Shown in pieces: positions 35,124-43,515 of a stretch of DNA of 64,000 nt (the first letter of the stretch is position 1; each line of letters begins with the position of its first letter). The translations under genes and the position numbers were made by a program. Source of the stretch: Variovorax sp. 679 (lineage in GTDB: Bacteria > Pseudomonadota > Gammaproteobacteria > Burkholderiales > Burkholderiaceae_C); NCBI RefSeq assembly GCF_003952185.1, contig NZ_RXFS01000010.1:186001-250000 (forward strand). Direction: 5' to 3'. The notes under the pieces are model-generated. The model was not told the origin of the DNA. It saw only the letters and a program-made list of their open reading frames with translations, and did not search any database.

Positions 35124-35849
35124 ATGTCTCCTTACCTTTGCCATATCGAACCCGATTGCCTCCGATTCGAGGCCGACGTCATTGCGCGCCGGCCGAATGC
35201 AGTTCTTCTCAGCAAGTCTTACTTCTATCCGGGTGGCGGCGGGCAACTGGCGGATCGCGGCACGCTGCAGTGGAACGGCAGCGAGGTGAAGATCGACCGC
35301 ATCGAGATGGAGGGCAACAACGCCTGGCATTTCTTCGACGAGGCGGACATCGGCAAGACGCCGGGCGACAAGGTCGTCGCGAGCGTGGACCAGGACTTCC
35401 GCTCGATGATGAGCCAGCTGCACACGGGCCTGCACATCCTCAACGCGCTCGTCTACCAGCGCTTCGAAGGCTCGCTGGTCACCGGCGTGCAGATGGCGGC
35501 AGACGGCACCGCCCGTATCGACTTCGACTTGCCGGCGGTCGACAACAACGAGTTGCGCAAGCTCGAGCCGCAGCTCAACAGCCTGATCTCCGACGGCCTG
35601 CAGGTGAACGCGGTGTACCTCGACTCGGCCGCGCTCGCGCGCGAACCCGGCGTGCTGCGCAGCCGCTCGGTCGCACCGCCCGCCCAGGCCGACGGCACCA
35701 CGCGCATCATCGAGATCGTCGGCCTCGACCGGCAGGCCTGCGGTGGAACGCACCTGACGAAGACTTCGCAGTCGGCTCCCTTGCGCATCCTGAAGATCGA
35801 GAACAAGGGACAGCACAACCGGAGAATCCGGATCGGCCTGGTCAAGTAG
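35124..35849 (+). CDS. Free-standing AlaX-type tRNA-editing protein (trans-acting aminoacyl-tRNA deacylase)
   Basis: 241 aa. Start ATG 35124 with a GAGGAA ribosome site. The editing domain is complete: YFYPGGGGQLADRG (33-46), zinc motif HTGLH (H100, H104), second zinc motif CGGTH (C206, H210). No aminoacylation domain. AlaX proteins hydrolyse Ser- or Gly-tRNA(Ala); a relative, FthB, removes fluorothreonine from tRNA in a producer strain. Beside the EamA exporter and in the same cluster as an IleRS, it probably protects translation from a toxic amino acid. The amino acid and tRNA specificity are unknown. Confidence 0.85.
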   Translation: MSPYLCHIEPDCLRFEADVIARRPNAVLLSKSYFYPGGGGQLADRGTLQWNGSEVKIDRIEMEGNNAWHFFDEADIGKTPGDKVVASVDQDFRSMMSQLHTGLHILNALVYQRFEGSLVTGVQMAADGTARIDFDLPAVDNNELRKLEPQLNSLISDGLQVNAVYLDSAALAREPGVLRSRSVAPPAQADGTTRIIEIVGLDRQACGGTHLTKTSQSAPLRILKIENKGQHNRRIRIGLVK

Positions 35850-35872
35850 ACAGAGACAGAGGCGGGGAAGAC

Positions 35873-36562
35873 ATGCAGCAAGTCGAAGCATCGAAAGAAG
35901 CGGCTTCCTCACGCCCCCTGCCCGAGGGCTTTGTTCCTTCGAACTGCACCTATTCCGAACAGGATTGGCCTGTTCTGGCAAGGCAATGGTTTCCGGTCTG
36001 CCGCGCCGACGCCGCGCTCGCCAAGCCCAGGCAGGTGGTGGTGCTGAACCTGCGGCTGGTCGTCTACCGGCTGCCCGACGGCATCCGCGTCGGCCGCGAC
36101 ATGTGCCCGCATCGCGGGCTGCCCCTGAGCGGCGGCCGCATCGAGGGAGAGGAACTGGTTTGCGCCTACCACGGGCTGCGATTCGGCTCCGACGGGCAAT
36201 GCACGAAGGTGCCGGAGAAGCTCGCGCCGAAGACGGCGGATTGCTTCATGGTCACGATGTTTCCCGCCGTCGAACGGCACGGCCTTGTCTGGACTTGCCT
36301 GATCCCGGATGGTGAGCCTGCGATACCCGGTATTTCGTTGGCGATGGAATCGGATGGGCAAGGCGATCCGGCTCCCTTGTTCAAACTTCTTCCAGAAAAT
36401 TCTGCCGATGCAGGACAGTTTGATATTTCGGTCATCAAGCTGAACTCCGATCTCGAAAATCATCAATCCCTGCGGAACCTTGCACTCGATGAGTACCAAA
36501 GACTCTTCGATGAGATCGGCTCTGGCAGCCAGACAAACGCAGATCGCAAATCTCTCTCCTGA
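35873..36562 (+). CDS. Rieske [2Fe-2S] protein, apparently lacking an oxygenase catalytic domain
   Basis: 229 aa. The Rieske motif is intact: CPH (C78, H80) and CAYH (C97, H100), embedded in RDMCPHRGLPLSGGRIEGEE as in ring-hydroxylating oxygenase alpha subunits. Such subunits are about 350 aa or more, with a C-terminal mononuclear-iron domain. Here homology-like sequence fades near residue 160, the DNA becomes AT-richer, and the frame stops at 36562. No continuation is seen in other frames. It could be a truncated oxygenase remnant or a stand-alone electron-transfer protein. Confidence 0.7.
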   Translation: MQQVEASKEAASSRPLPEGFVPSNCTYSEQDWPVLARQWFPVCRADAALAKPRQVVVLNLRLVVYRLPDGIRVGRDMCPHRGLPLSGGRIEGEELVCAYHGLRFGSDGQCTKVPEKLAPKTADCFMVTMFPAVERHGLVWTCLIPDGEPAIPGISLAMESDGQGDPAPLFKLLPENSADAGQFDISVIKLNSDLENHQSLRNLALDEYQRLFDEIGSGSQTNADRKSLS

Positions 36563-36835
36563 TCTTCTGCCGAGAGAAATTTTCGCCAATATAACGGTGC
36601 TTCCTCCTGTCATGCTGCACCTCAAAGCGAGGCCAACACATGACGCAATCATTTCGCCAGGCAAGCTCTGAAGTCCTTCCCCTATCGGGCATGGATCTCG
36701 ATGTCCGCCAAGTGGAGCTGCTGCTGTATCTACGTCGCCTGTTGCTGTTTCTATCCCGCTTCCGCGGGTATTGATGCGGCGGCCTTGCATTGAAGCCGGT
36801 CCGCGCTCGTTCACACGAAATTCAAGAAGAACCAG
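36563..36835. other. Gene-poor, AT-richer gap after the Rieske gene
   Basis: 273 bases of visibly lower GC than the flanking genes. It contains the end of a doubtful 63-codon ORF (36480-36671) and no terminator or clear promoter. The composition shift starts inside the Rieske gene at about 36.3 kb, which suggests an old junction or deletion here. Confidence 0.4.
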
Positions 36836-37948
36836 ATGACAGTTTTTTCCACCGAGTCCTTCGCGGACCACGAACAGGTCGTTTTCATATCCGATGACCG
36901 GGTCGGGCTGCGGGCCATCATCGCCATCCACAGCACCCGGCTCGGGCCGGCCCTGGGTGGCTGCCGCATGTACCCCTACGCCGACGAAGCCTCCGCCCTG
37001 CGAGACGTGCTCCGGCTGTCGCGCGGCATGACCTTCAAGGCCGCGGCCGCCGGGCTCGGCCTGGGCGGCGGCAAGTCGGTGATCATCGGCGACCCGCGCA
37101 AGAGCAAGACACCCGAGCTGCTGCGGGCCATGGGCGTGGCGGTCAACCGCCTCGGGGGCCGCTACATAACGGCGGAGGACGTGGGCACCACCGTCGACGA
37201 CTTCGCCTGGGTGCGGCAGAGCACGCGGCACGTGGTCGGCCTGCCGGAGGCTCTGGGCGGCACGGGAGATCCTTCGCCGACCACGGCGCTGGGGGTCTAT
37301 CACGGCATCGTCGCCAGCGTCGCGCACCGGCTCGGCCGCGACCTGCGCGGGCTGACGGTGGCCGTGCAGGGCCTGGGCAACGTCGGCTGGAGCCTGTGCG
37401 GGCTGCTCGCCGGCGCCGGGGCGCACCTCGTGGTGACCGACGTCGACGGGACACTCGCGCGCAGGGCCTCCGTCGAATTCGATGCGCGGGTGGTGGAACC
37501 CGATGCGATCTACGCCGCGCAGGCCGACGTGTTCGCGCCCTGCGCGATGGGTGCCGTCGTGAACGACCGGACCCTGCCGCAGATGAAGTTCCGGGTGATC
37601 GCCGGTGGCGCCAACAACCAGCTGGCCCGCGACGAACACGGCAGGCAGCTGCGAGACATGGAAATCCTGTACGCGCCGGACTTCGTGATCAACGCGGGCG
37701 GGCTGATCCGCGTGGCCTCGGAGCACGAGGGCTTCAACCGCGCGAAGGTGGATGCGCAGGTGGAAGCCATCGGCGCCACGCTGCACCGCGTCTTCGAACT
37801 CGCGGACCGCACCGGCACGCCGACGCAAGCCGCGGCGATGCGGCTCGTGCAGGAGCGGCTGGGCGGCGGCCACGCCGACACCGCCGGAAGCAACGGCAAT
37901 AACGGCAACAACAGCGCCAGGAGTCCCCTGGCCGAGCGTGTCGCATGA
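36836..37948 (+). CDS. Glu/Leu/Phe/Val dehydrogenase, leucine-dehydrogenase type
   Basis: 370 aa. The conserved motif MTFKAAAAGLGLGGGKSVII places K68 and K80 at the same numbers as the substrate and catalytic Lys of leucine dehydrogenase. LGPALGGCRMYPY binds substrate; VAVQGLGNVGWSL is the NAD(P) Rossmann loop; GGANNQLARDEHG is also conserved. It reversibly converts branched-chain or aromatic amino acids to 2-oxo acids. An Asn-rich tail (GNNGNNSA) is unusual. Its stop overlaps the next ATG (ATGA). In this setting it may make or remove a branched-chain-like amino acid. Confidence 0.87.
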   Translation: MTVFSTESFADHEQVVFISDDRVGLRAIIAIHSTRLGPALGGCRMYPYADEASALRDVLRLSRGMTFKAAAAGLGLGGGKSVIIGDPRKSKTPELLRAMGVAVNRLGGRYITAEDVGTTVDDFAWVRQSTRHVVGLPEALGGTGDPSPTTALGVYHGIVASVAHRLGRDLRGLTVAVQGLGNVGWSLCGLLAGAGAHLVVTDVDGTLARRASVEFDARVVEPDAIYAAQADVFAPCAMGAVVNDRTLPQMKFRVIAGGANNQLARDEHGRQLRDMEILYAPDFVINAGGLIRVASEHEGFNRAKVDAQVEAIGATLHRVFELADRTGTPTQAAAMRLVQERLGGGHADTAGSNGNNGNNSARSPLAERVA

Positions 37949-39084
37949 ACACCATCGAAATCCTGCGCACCCTGGTGGCCTTCGACACGACCTCGCATCG
38001 ATCGAACCTCGACCTGATCCACTGGATCGCCGACTACCTCGCGGGGCACGGCGTCAAGGTGCAGCTCGTGCACAACGAGGACAAGCGGAAGGCGAACCTG
38101 CTTGCCAGCATCGGCCCCGACGCGCCAGGCGGCATGGTGCTCTCGGGGCACAGCGACGTCGTGCCCGTGACCGACCAGAACTGGAGCGCCAATCCCTTCA
38201 AGCTGGCGGAGCGCGACGGCCGCTTCCACGGCCGCGGCGCGGCGGACATGAAGGGCTTCATCGCCGCATGCCTGTCGGCCGTGCCCGCGTGGCGGCAGCA
38301 CGCCTTGAGTCGCCCGATCCACCTCGCCTTCTCGTACGACGAGGAAATCGGCTGCCTCGGCGTTCCGCAACTCGTGGAGCAGCTGAAGACCCAGGTGCCG
38401 TCGCCCGCGCTGGCCATCATCGGCGAGCCGACGGAGATGCGGGTCGGCGTCAGGCATCGCGGCTTCTTCGGGCATCGGGCGATCTTCACGGGGCTGCCGG
38501 CGCATTCGAGCGATCCGTCGCTCGGCGCGAGCGCGATCGAACCGGCCGCGTACCTGGTCACCCGCCTGGCCGGGTTGCGGCGGCGCCTTGCCAGCGAAGG
38601 CGGCGAGGCAACCATCAACATCGGCCGCATCGACGGAGGCACCGCGATCAACATCGTGCCTGGCTGCTGCGAGGTGCTGTGGGAGTTCCGCCCGCAGGAC
38701 GAGGCGGCGGCCGAGCTCGTGCGCGCCACGGTCCGCGAGGCGCTGGCCGATCTTCCCGCGGGCGTCACCGTCCAGGCGATGCAGGTCGCCGGCGTGCCGG
38801 CGCTGTCGGCGCGCGACAACGACACGGCCGTCTCGGTGGCGCGCGAACTCGGAGCGCTCTGGCCCGAGGCCGACCTGCCCTTCGGCACCGAGGCGGGCTT
38901 CTTCCAGCAGGTCGGCATCCCGACGGTGGTGTGCGGCCCGGGCTCCATCGTCCAGGCGCACCAGCCCGACGAATGGATCTCGGCGACCCAGCTGCTGGCA
39001 GCCGACCGCTTCATGCAATCGGCCGGCGCCTGGGCGCTTTCCAGGCCTGCCGCGCGTTCCACTTCAACTCTCAAGACAGCATGA
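37945..39084 (+). CDS. M20-family metallohydrolase (ArgE / acetylornithine-deacetylase-like)
   Basis: 379 aa. Metal ligands and catalytic acid are visible: SGHSDVVPV (H69, D71), GAADMKGF (D101), YDEEIGCLGV (E133, E134) and the C-terminal His in IVQAHQPDEW. The dimerisation domain carries HRGFFGHRAIFTGLPAHSS. ArgE relatives deacylate N-acyl amino acids. Arginine genes are absent around it, so it may unmask an N-acylated product or degrade one. Coupled by ATGA overlaps to the dehydrogenase before and the transporter after, so the three work as one unit. Confidence 0.83.
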   Translation: MNTIEILRTLVAFDTTSHRSNLDLIHWIADYLAGHGVKVQLVHNEDKRKANLLASIGPDAPGGMVLSGHSDVVPVTDQNWSANPFKLAERDGRFHGRGAADMKGFIAACLSAVPAWRQHALSRPIHLAFSYDEEIGCLGVPQLVEQLKTQVPSPALAIIGEPTEMRVGVRHRGFFGHRAIFTGLPAHSSDPSLGASAIEPAAYLVTRLAGLRRRLASEGGEATINIGRIDGGTAINIVPGCCEVLWEFRPQDEAAAELVRATVREALADLPAGVTVQAMQVAGVPALSARDNDTAVSVARELGALWPEADLPFGTEAGFFQQVGIPTVVCGPGSIVQAHQPDEWISATQLLAADRFMQSAGAWALSRPAARSTSTLKTA

Positions 39085-40433
39085 AAAATCTCGACGCAGC
39101 CGCGCTGGCGGACGCCAGCAGCAACTTCGCGCCCCTCTCCTCCAACGCCCCAGCGGCACAGGGCGCACAAGCCCAGGACGCCACGCGCCGGACGATTCTT
39201 GCGGCGGTCATCGGCAACACGCTGGAGTGGTTCGACTTCGCCGTCTACGGCTTCTTCGCGCTCACCATTTCCAGGCTCTTCTTTCCCACTGGCGACGAGA
39301 CCTCCTCGCTGTTGCTGACGGTGGCGACCTTCGGCGTGGGCTTCGTGATGCGCCCGATCGGCGCGGTGGTGCTGGGCTCGCTCGGCGATTCGCGCGGGCG
39401 CAAGGCCGCGTTGTCCACCACGATCCTGCTGATGGCACTGGGCACGGCCATGATCGGCTTCGCACCGACGTACGCCGACGCCGGCCTCTGGGCGCCCGTG
39501 TGGCTCGTGCTGGCGAGGCTGATCCAGGGCTTCTCCGCCGGCGGCGAAGTCGGCGGCGCGACGGCATTTCTCGTCGAACACGCGCCCAAGGGCCGCAGGG
39601 GCTACTTCGCGAGCTGGCAGCAGGCGAGCCAGGCCGGCGCGCTGCTGCTGGGTTCGGTATTCGGCGCGACGCTCACCGACGTGCTGACCCCGGAACAGCT
39701 CGAGGCATGGGGATGGCGGGTTCCGTTCCTGTTCGGGCTGATCATCGGACCGGTGGGCTGGTACATCCGCACCCGGACCCAGGACCCCGAGAGCTTCCGG
39801 CAGGCGAAGGCGGTGCACCGGCAGGCGTCACCGCTGAAGCAGGCGCTCGGCTCCTACCGCAAGGAGATCATCGCCGGCTTCGGCGTGACCATCGTGTGGA
39901 CGGTGTGCACCTATTTCTTTCTCGTCTACATGCCGACGTATGCGGTGCGCACGTTGAAGCTGCCGCAAAGCGTGTCGCTGTGGGCGAATGGCGCGGGGCT
40001 GATGGTGCTGGTGGTGCTGGCGCCGTTCTTCGGCGCGCTGTCGGACCGGATCGGACGCAGGCCCCTGCTGATCGGCTTCGCCACCGCGATCCTCGTGCTG
40101 GCCTATCCGGCGCTGTGGCTTCTCACGGCCGTGCCCAATCCCTCGACCCTGACCATCGTGCTGCTCGTCTTCGCTGTGCTGATCGCCGGCTTCACCGGCC
40201 CCGCGCCCGCTGCCATGGCGGAGCTCTATCCGCCGGAGGTGAGGTCCACGGGCCTTTCCATTGCCTACAACTTCGCTGTCACGATCTTCGGAGGCTTCGC
40301 GCCGTTCATTGCAACGGCGCTGATCGCGCGGACCGGGAATCCGCTCGCTCCTGCCTGGTACGTGGTGTTCGCGGCGGCGGCGAGCCTCATTGCGCTGCTG
40401 GCCGCCGGCTCGGCCTTGCGCAACAGGGATTGA
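39081..40433 (+). CDS. MFS transporter of the metabolite:H+ symporter (MHS) family
   Basis: 450 aa, twelve TM helices. MHS marks: IGNTLEWFDFAVYGFFAL (TM1), FGVGFVMRPIGAVVLGSLGD followed by SRGRKAAL, LIQGFSAGGEVGGATAFLVE, and the second-half loop ALSDRIGRRPLLIGFA. Relatives (ProP, KgtP) import zwitterions and carboxylates with protons. Translationally coupled to the ArgE-like gene. It could bring in a precursor or recover product; the EamA protein is the better exporter candidate. A 40-residue Ala/Ser-rich cytoplasmic N-terminus is longer than usual. Confidence 0.86.
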   Translation: MKNLDAAALADASSNFAPLSSNAPAAQGAQAQDATRRTILAAVIGNTLEWFDFAVYGFFALTISRLFFPTGDETSSLLLTVATFGVGFVMRPIGAVVLGSLGDSRGRKAALSTTILLMALGTAMIGFAPTYADAGLWAPVWLVLARLIQGFSAGGEVGGATAFLVEHAPKGRRGYFASWQQASQAGALLLGSVFGATLTDVLTPEQLEAWGWRVPFLFGLIIGPVGWYIRTRTQDPESFRQAKAVHRQASPLKQALGSYRKEIIAGFGVTIVWTVCTYFFLVYMPTYAVRTLKLPQSVSLWANGAGLMVLVVLAPFFGALSDRIGRRPLLIGFATAILVLAYPALWLLTAVPNPSTLTIVLLVFAVLIAGFTGPAPAAMAELYPPEVRSTGLSIAYNFAVTIFGGFAPFIATALIARTGNPLAPAWYVVFAAAASLIALLAAGSALRNRD

Positions 40434-40478
40434 GGCCGACGCCGCCGATCGCTTCCTTCGACAAGAACAAACCATCAC

Positions 40479-43277
40479 ATGCCAGACCTGAAGAACACCC
40501 TGAACCTGCTGACGACCCCGTTTCCGATGAAAGGAGACCTGCCCCGGCGCGAGCCGGCATTGGTCGAGCGCTGGGCCCGGCTGCGCATCTACGAGCGGAT
40601 GCGCGCGGCGGCCGCGGGACGCCCGCCGTTCGTGCTGCACGACGGCCCGCCCTATGCGAACGGCGACATCCACATCGGGCACGCGGTGAACAAGGTGCTC
40701 AAGGACATGGTCTTCAAGAGCCGCTTCTTCGATGGCTTCGATTCGCAATGGATTCCCGGTTGGGACTGCCACGGCATGCCCATCGAGCACCGCATCGAAC
40801 AGACGAACGGCCGGGGACTGCCGACCGAGCAGGTGCAGCGACTATGTCGTGAATACGCCCTCTCGCAGACACAAAGCCAGAAGAAGGACTTCTTGCGCCT
40901 GGGCCTGCTCGGCGACTGGGACAGGGCCTTTCGCACCATGGATTTCGAGACCGAGGCCAACGAGATCCGCTTTCTCGACCGCATCCGGCAGCGCGGCCTG
41001 CTGTTTCGCGGCCAGAAGCCGGTGAACTGGTGCGTCGATTGCCAGTCGGCCCTGGCCGAGGCGGAGCTGGAATACGCAAGCAAGCGCTCGACGACCGCCT
41101 ATGTCGGGATGCGGGTCGTGGATGCCGTCGATCTCGCATCGCGCTTCAAGTGCGCACCCGAACCCGGCAAGCAGGCCCGGCTCGTGATCTGGACCACGAC
41201 GCCCTGGACGCTGCCCGGCAATGCGGCCGTGGGCCTCGACCCGCAGGCCGGCTACGGCCTGTACGACACACCCGATGGCCTGCTGGTGCTGGCAGCGGAA
41301 ACCGGCGGGAAGCTGCTGCAGGCCTTCGGAGTCGAGCACGAACTCTGCGCGACTGCCTCCGGCACCGACCTGGTCGGACTCATGCTGAAGCATCCGCTGC
41401 ACGACGTCTCGGTGCCCCTGGTGGCCGCCGATTTTGTCTCGCTGGACACCGGCACCGGCCTCGTCCACCTCGCGCCGGCGCACGGCTCAGAAGACTTCGA
41501 GCTGTGCCGCGGCCTCGGCATCACCGGAGACAACGTGATCGATGGCGCGGGCCGCTTCGTAGCAAGCCTGCCTGCCATCGGTGGCATGTCGCTCGAGGAA
41601 GGCAGCAAGGCGATCCTCGAAATGCTGAAGGCCGACGGCTCGCTGCTCAGGCAGGAGCGCATCGAGCACTCGTACCCTCACTGCTGGCGCCACAAGACGC
41701 CGATCCTGTTCCGCTCGACGACCCAGTGGTTCATTGCCATGGACCGCCCCGCAACAGGCGACGCGCGCACGCTGCGCGAGACCGCGCGCGAGGCGATCAG
41801 CGACGTGCCGTTCTACCCGGCCTCGGGCCGCTCGCGCATGGAAGCGATGATCGACGGCCGGCCCGACTGGTGCGTCTCGCGCCAGCGCACATGGGGCGTT
41901 CCCCTCGCGTTCTTCGTCAGGCGCAGCGACAACTCGCTGCACCCCGAGACCGCGCGCCTCATAGAGGAAGTGGCGCGGCGCGTGGAGCTCGAAGGCATTT
42001 CCGCCTGGACTCGGCTGAGTCCCGCGGACCTGGGCGTGGATGAGTCGGAGTACGAAAAACTGTCCGATACCCTCGACGTGTGGTTCGACTCCGGCTCAAT
42101 CCACGCAACCGTGTACAGGGACGCGCGGCGCCCCGACGCGCACGGCTATCCGGCGGACCTGTACCTGGAGGGCTCCGACCAGCACCGGGGCTGGTTCGGC
42201 TCCTCGCTCATGACGGGCTGCGCGGCGGACGGCCGCGCGCCGTTCAAGGCAGTGCTGACGCATGGCTTCGCCGTCGACGGAAACGGCAAGAAGATGAGCA
42301 AGTCGCTGGGCAACACGGTCAGCCCCCAGCAGGTGGCGAGCACGCGAGGGGCGGACATCATCCGGCTGTGGATCGCGAGCACCGACTATTCGACGGACAT
42401 CTCCGTGTCGGAAGAAATCCTGGACCGTGTCGTCGAGATGTACCGGCGCATCCGCAACACGATCCGCTTCCTGCTGCTGAACGTGTCGGACTTCGATGCA
42501 AACGCCGATCGGGTGCCCGTGAGCGATCTCGAAAGCGTCGACCGGCACGCGCTGGTTCGCTGCCGCGAGCTTGCCGCGCAATGCCGCGAGGGCTACCGCG
42601 ACTACGACTTCGTCGCCGTGACGCGGCTCGTGCACGGCTACTGCGCCGAGGAACTCGGCGGCTTCTATCTCGACGTGCTGAAGGACCGGCTGTATGCCAG
42701 CGCGCGCGACAGCCGCGAAAGGCGATCCGCGCAGACGGCGCTGCACGCCATCCTGAAGAACCTTCTGCTGCTCGTGGCGCCCATCCTCAGCTTCACGGCC
42801 GAAGAGGCCTGGACGGTGCTGCTCGGGGACGCGGAGGACAGCGTGTTCCTCCACACCTGGGACGAAGCCATGCCACCCCGCATGAGCGACGACCCGAAAG
42901 CGGCTTCGGAACTGGAGTACTGGCGGCATGCGAGGCAGCTGCGACCGAGCGTGATGAAAGCGATCGAGGAGCTCCGATCCTCGGGGGCCATCGGCCGCTC
43001 GGGCGAAGCCAGCGTCGTCATCGAGGCGCCTGCCGAAGTCGTCGAATCGCTTTCCCTCATGGACTCTGAGTTGCCGTCGATCTTCATCGTCGCCGACGTG
43101 GCCCTGAAGGAAGCCGGCAGCGTCGACGTGAAGGTCAGGCGCACCGCATCGCTGCGCTGCAGAAGGTGCTGGAGGCACGACGCTTCGCTGGATGGGGACA
43201 CCGATGGCGACGAGGGAATGCTCTGCGACCGGTGCAGGACGGTTCTGGCAGGGTTTCCGGAGCTGCTCGGTACATAG
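40479..43277 (+). CDS. ileS: Isoleucyl-tRNA synthetase, cluster-associated (probable second, resistant copy)
   Basis: 932 aa, complete. HIGH motif HIGH (65-68) in ANGDIHIGHAVNKVL; KMSKS at 605-609; CP1 editing domain with IWTTTPWTLPGN and GTGLVHLAPAHGSEDF, where D339 matches the editing Asp of E. coli (D342); C-terminal zinc knuckle C894/C897/C916/C919. This is the bacterial type 1 form. Differences from common sequence include HLAPAHG for HTAPGHG and GDIHIGH. The usual ribF or lspA neighbours are missing and a transporter and SDR flank it, so a self-resistance copy is inferred. A normal ileS elsewhere is expected but not visible. Confidence 0.9.
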   Translation: MPDLKNTLNLLTTPFPMKGDLPRREPALVERWARLRIYERMRAAAAGRPPFVLHDGPPYANGDIHIGHAVNKVLKDMVFKSRFFDGFDSQWIPGWDCHGMPIEHRIEQTNGRGLPTEQVQRLCREYALSQTQSQKKDFLRLGLLGDWDRAFRTMDFETEANEIRFLDRIRQRGLLFRGQKPVNWCVDCQSALAEAELEYASKRSTTAYVGMRVVDAVDLASRFKCAPEPGKQARLVIWTTTPWTLPGNAAVGLDPQAGYGLYDTPDGLLVLAAETGGKLLQAFGVEHELCATASGTDLVGLMLKHPLHDVSVPLVAADFVSLDTGTGLVHLAPAHGSEDFELCRGLGITGDNVIDGAGRFVASLPAIGGMSLEEGSKAILEMLKADGSLLRQERIEHSYPHCWRHKTPILFRSTTQWFIAMDRPATGDARTLRETAREAISDVPFYPASGRSRMEAMIDGRPDWCVSRQRTWGVPLAFFVRRSDNSLHPETARLIEEVARRVELEGISAWTRLSPADLGVDESEYEKLSDTLDVWFDSGSIHATVYRDARRPDAHGYPADLYLEGSDQHRGWFGSSLMTGCAADGRAPFKAVLTHGFAVDGNGKKMSKSLGNTVSPQQVASTRGADIIRLWIASTDYSTDISVSEEILDRVVEMYRRIRNTIRFLLLNVSDFDANADRVPVSDLESVDRHALVRCRELAAQCREGYRDYDFVAVTRLVHGYCAEELGGFYLDVLKDRLYASARDSRERRSAQTALHAILKNLLLLVAPILSFTAEEAWTVLLGDAEDSVFLHTWDEAMPPRMSDDPKAASELEYWRHARQLRPSVMKAIEELRSSGAIGRSGEASVVIEAPAEVVESLSLMDSELPSIFIVADVALKEAGSVDVKVRRTASLRCRRCWRHDASLDGDTDGDEGMLCDRCRTVLAGFPELLGT

Positions 43278-43515
43278 GGCCTAGGGCCGGCGGGACAGGA
43301 GCGCCGGCCAACCAACGGGCTTCGGCGCCTCCGCCGGCGGAGCCGTGCCGGATCGCCCGTGCACATCCCTCCATCTATTACTCCATGTATCAATACAAGT
43401 GATTGGAGTCCTATTTTTTGCATCTCATGCAATCAATACAGTTTCATGCAACCGGCGAGCGATAACGAAAACCCGCCGCCGGCCTTCCTGAAACCCAACC
43501 AGCATGAGGTACACC
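43278..43515. promoter_or_regulatory. Regulatory gap with several inverted and direct repeats before the SDR gene
   Basis: GCCGGCG/CGCCGGC (43286-43308) may be a stem after ileS; a 14-bp palindrome CTCCGCCGGCGGAG follows. Further on the DNA turns AT-rich and holds TGTAT-CA-ATACA (43386-43397), TTGCAT-CTC-ATGCAA (43418-43432) and TCAATACA twice (43390, 43433). These look like operator sites for the SDR-tautomerase pair, suggesting it has its own promoter. Confidence 0.5.

Noticed and set aside
34137..35849. 570-codon frame as one long AlaX-type protein
   Set aside because: The part before 35124 is antiphase to the EamA gene; the ATG at 35124 has a GAGGAA site and begins the standard AlaX domain.
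40479..43277. IleRS as a type 2 (eukaryote-like, mupirocin-resistant) synthetase
   Set aside because: The GWDCHGMPIEH stretch, the CP1 pattern and the C-terminal four-Cys zinc knuckle are those of bacterial type 1.
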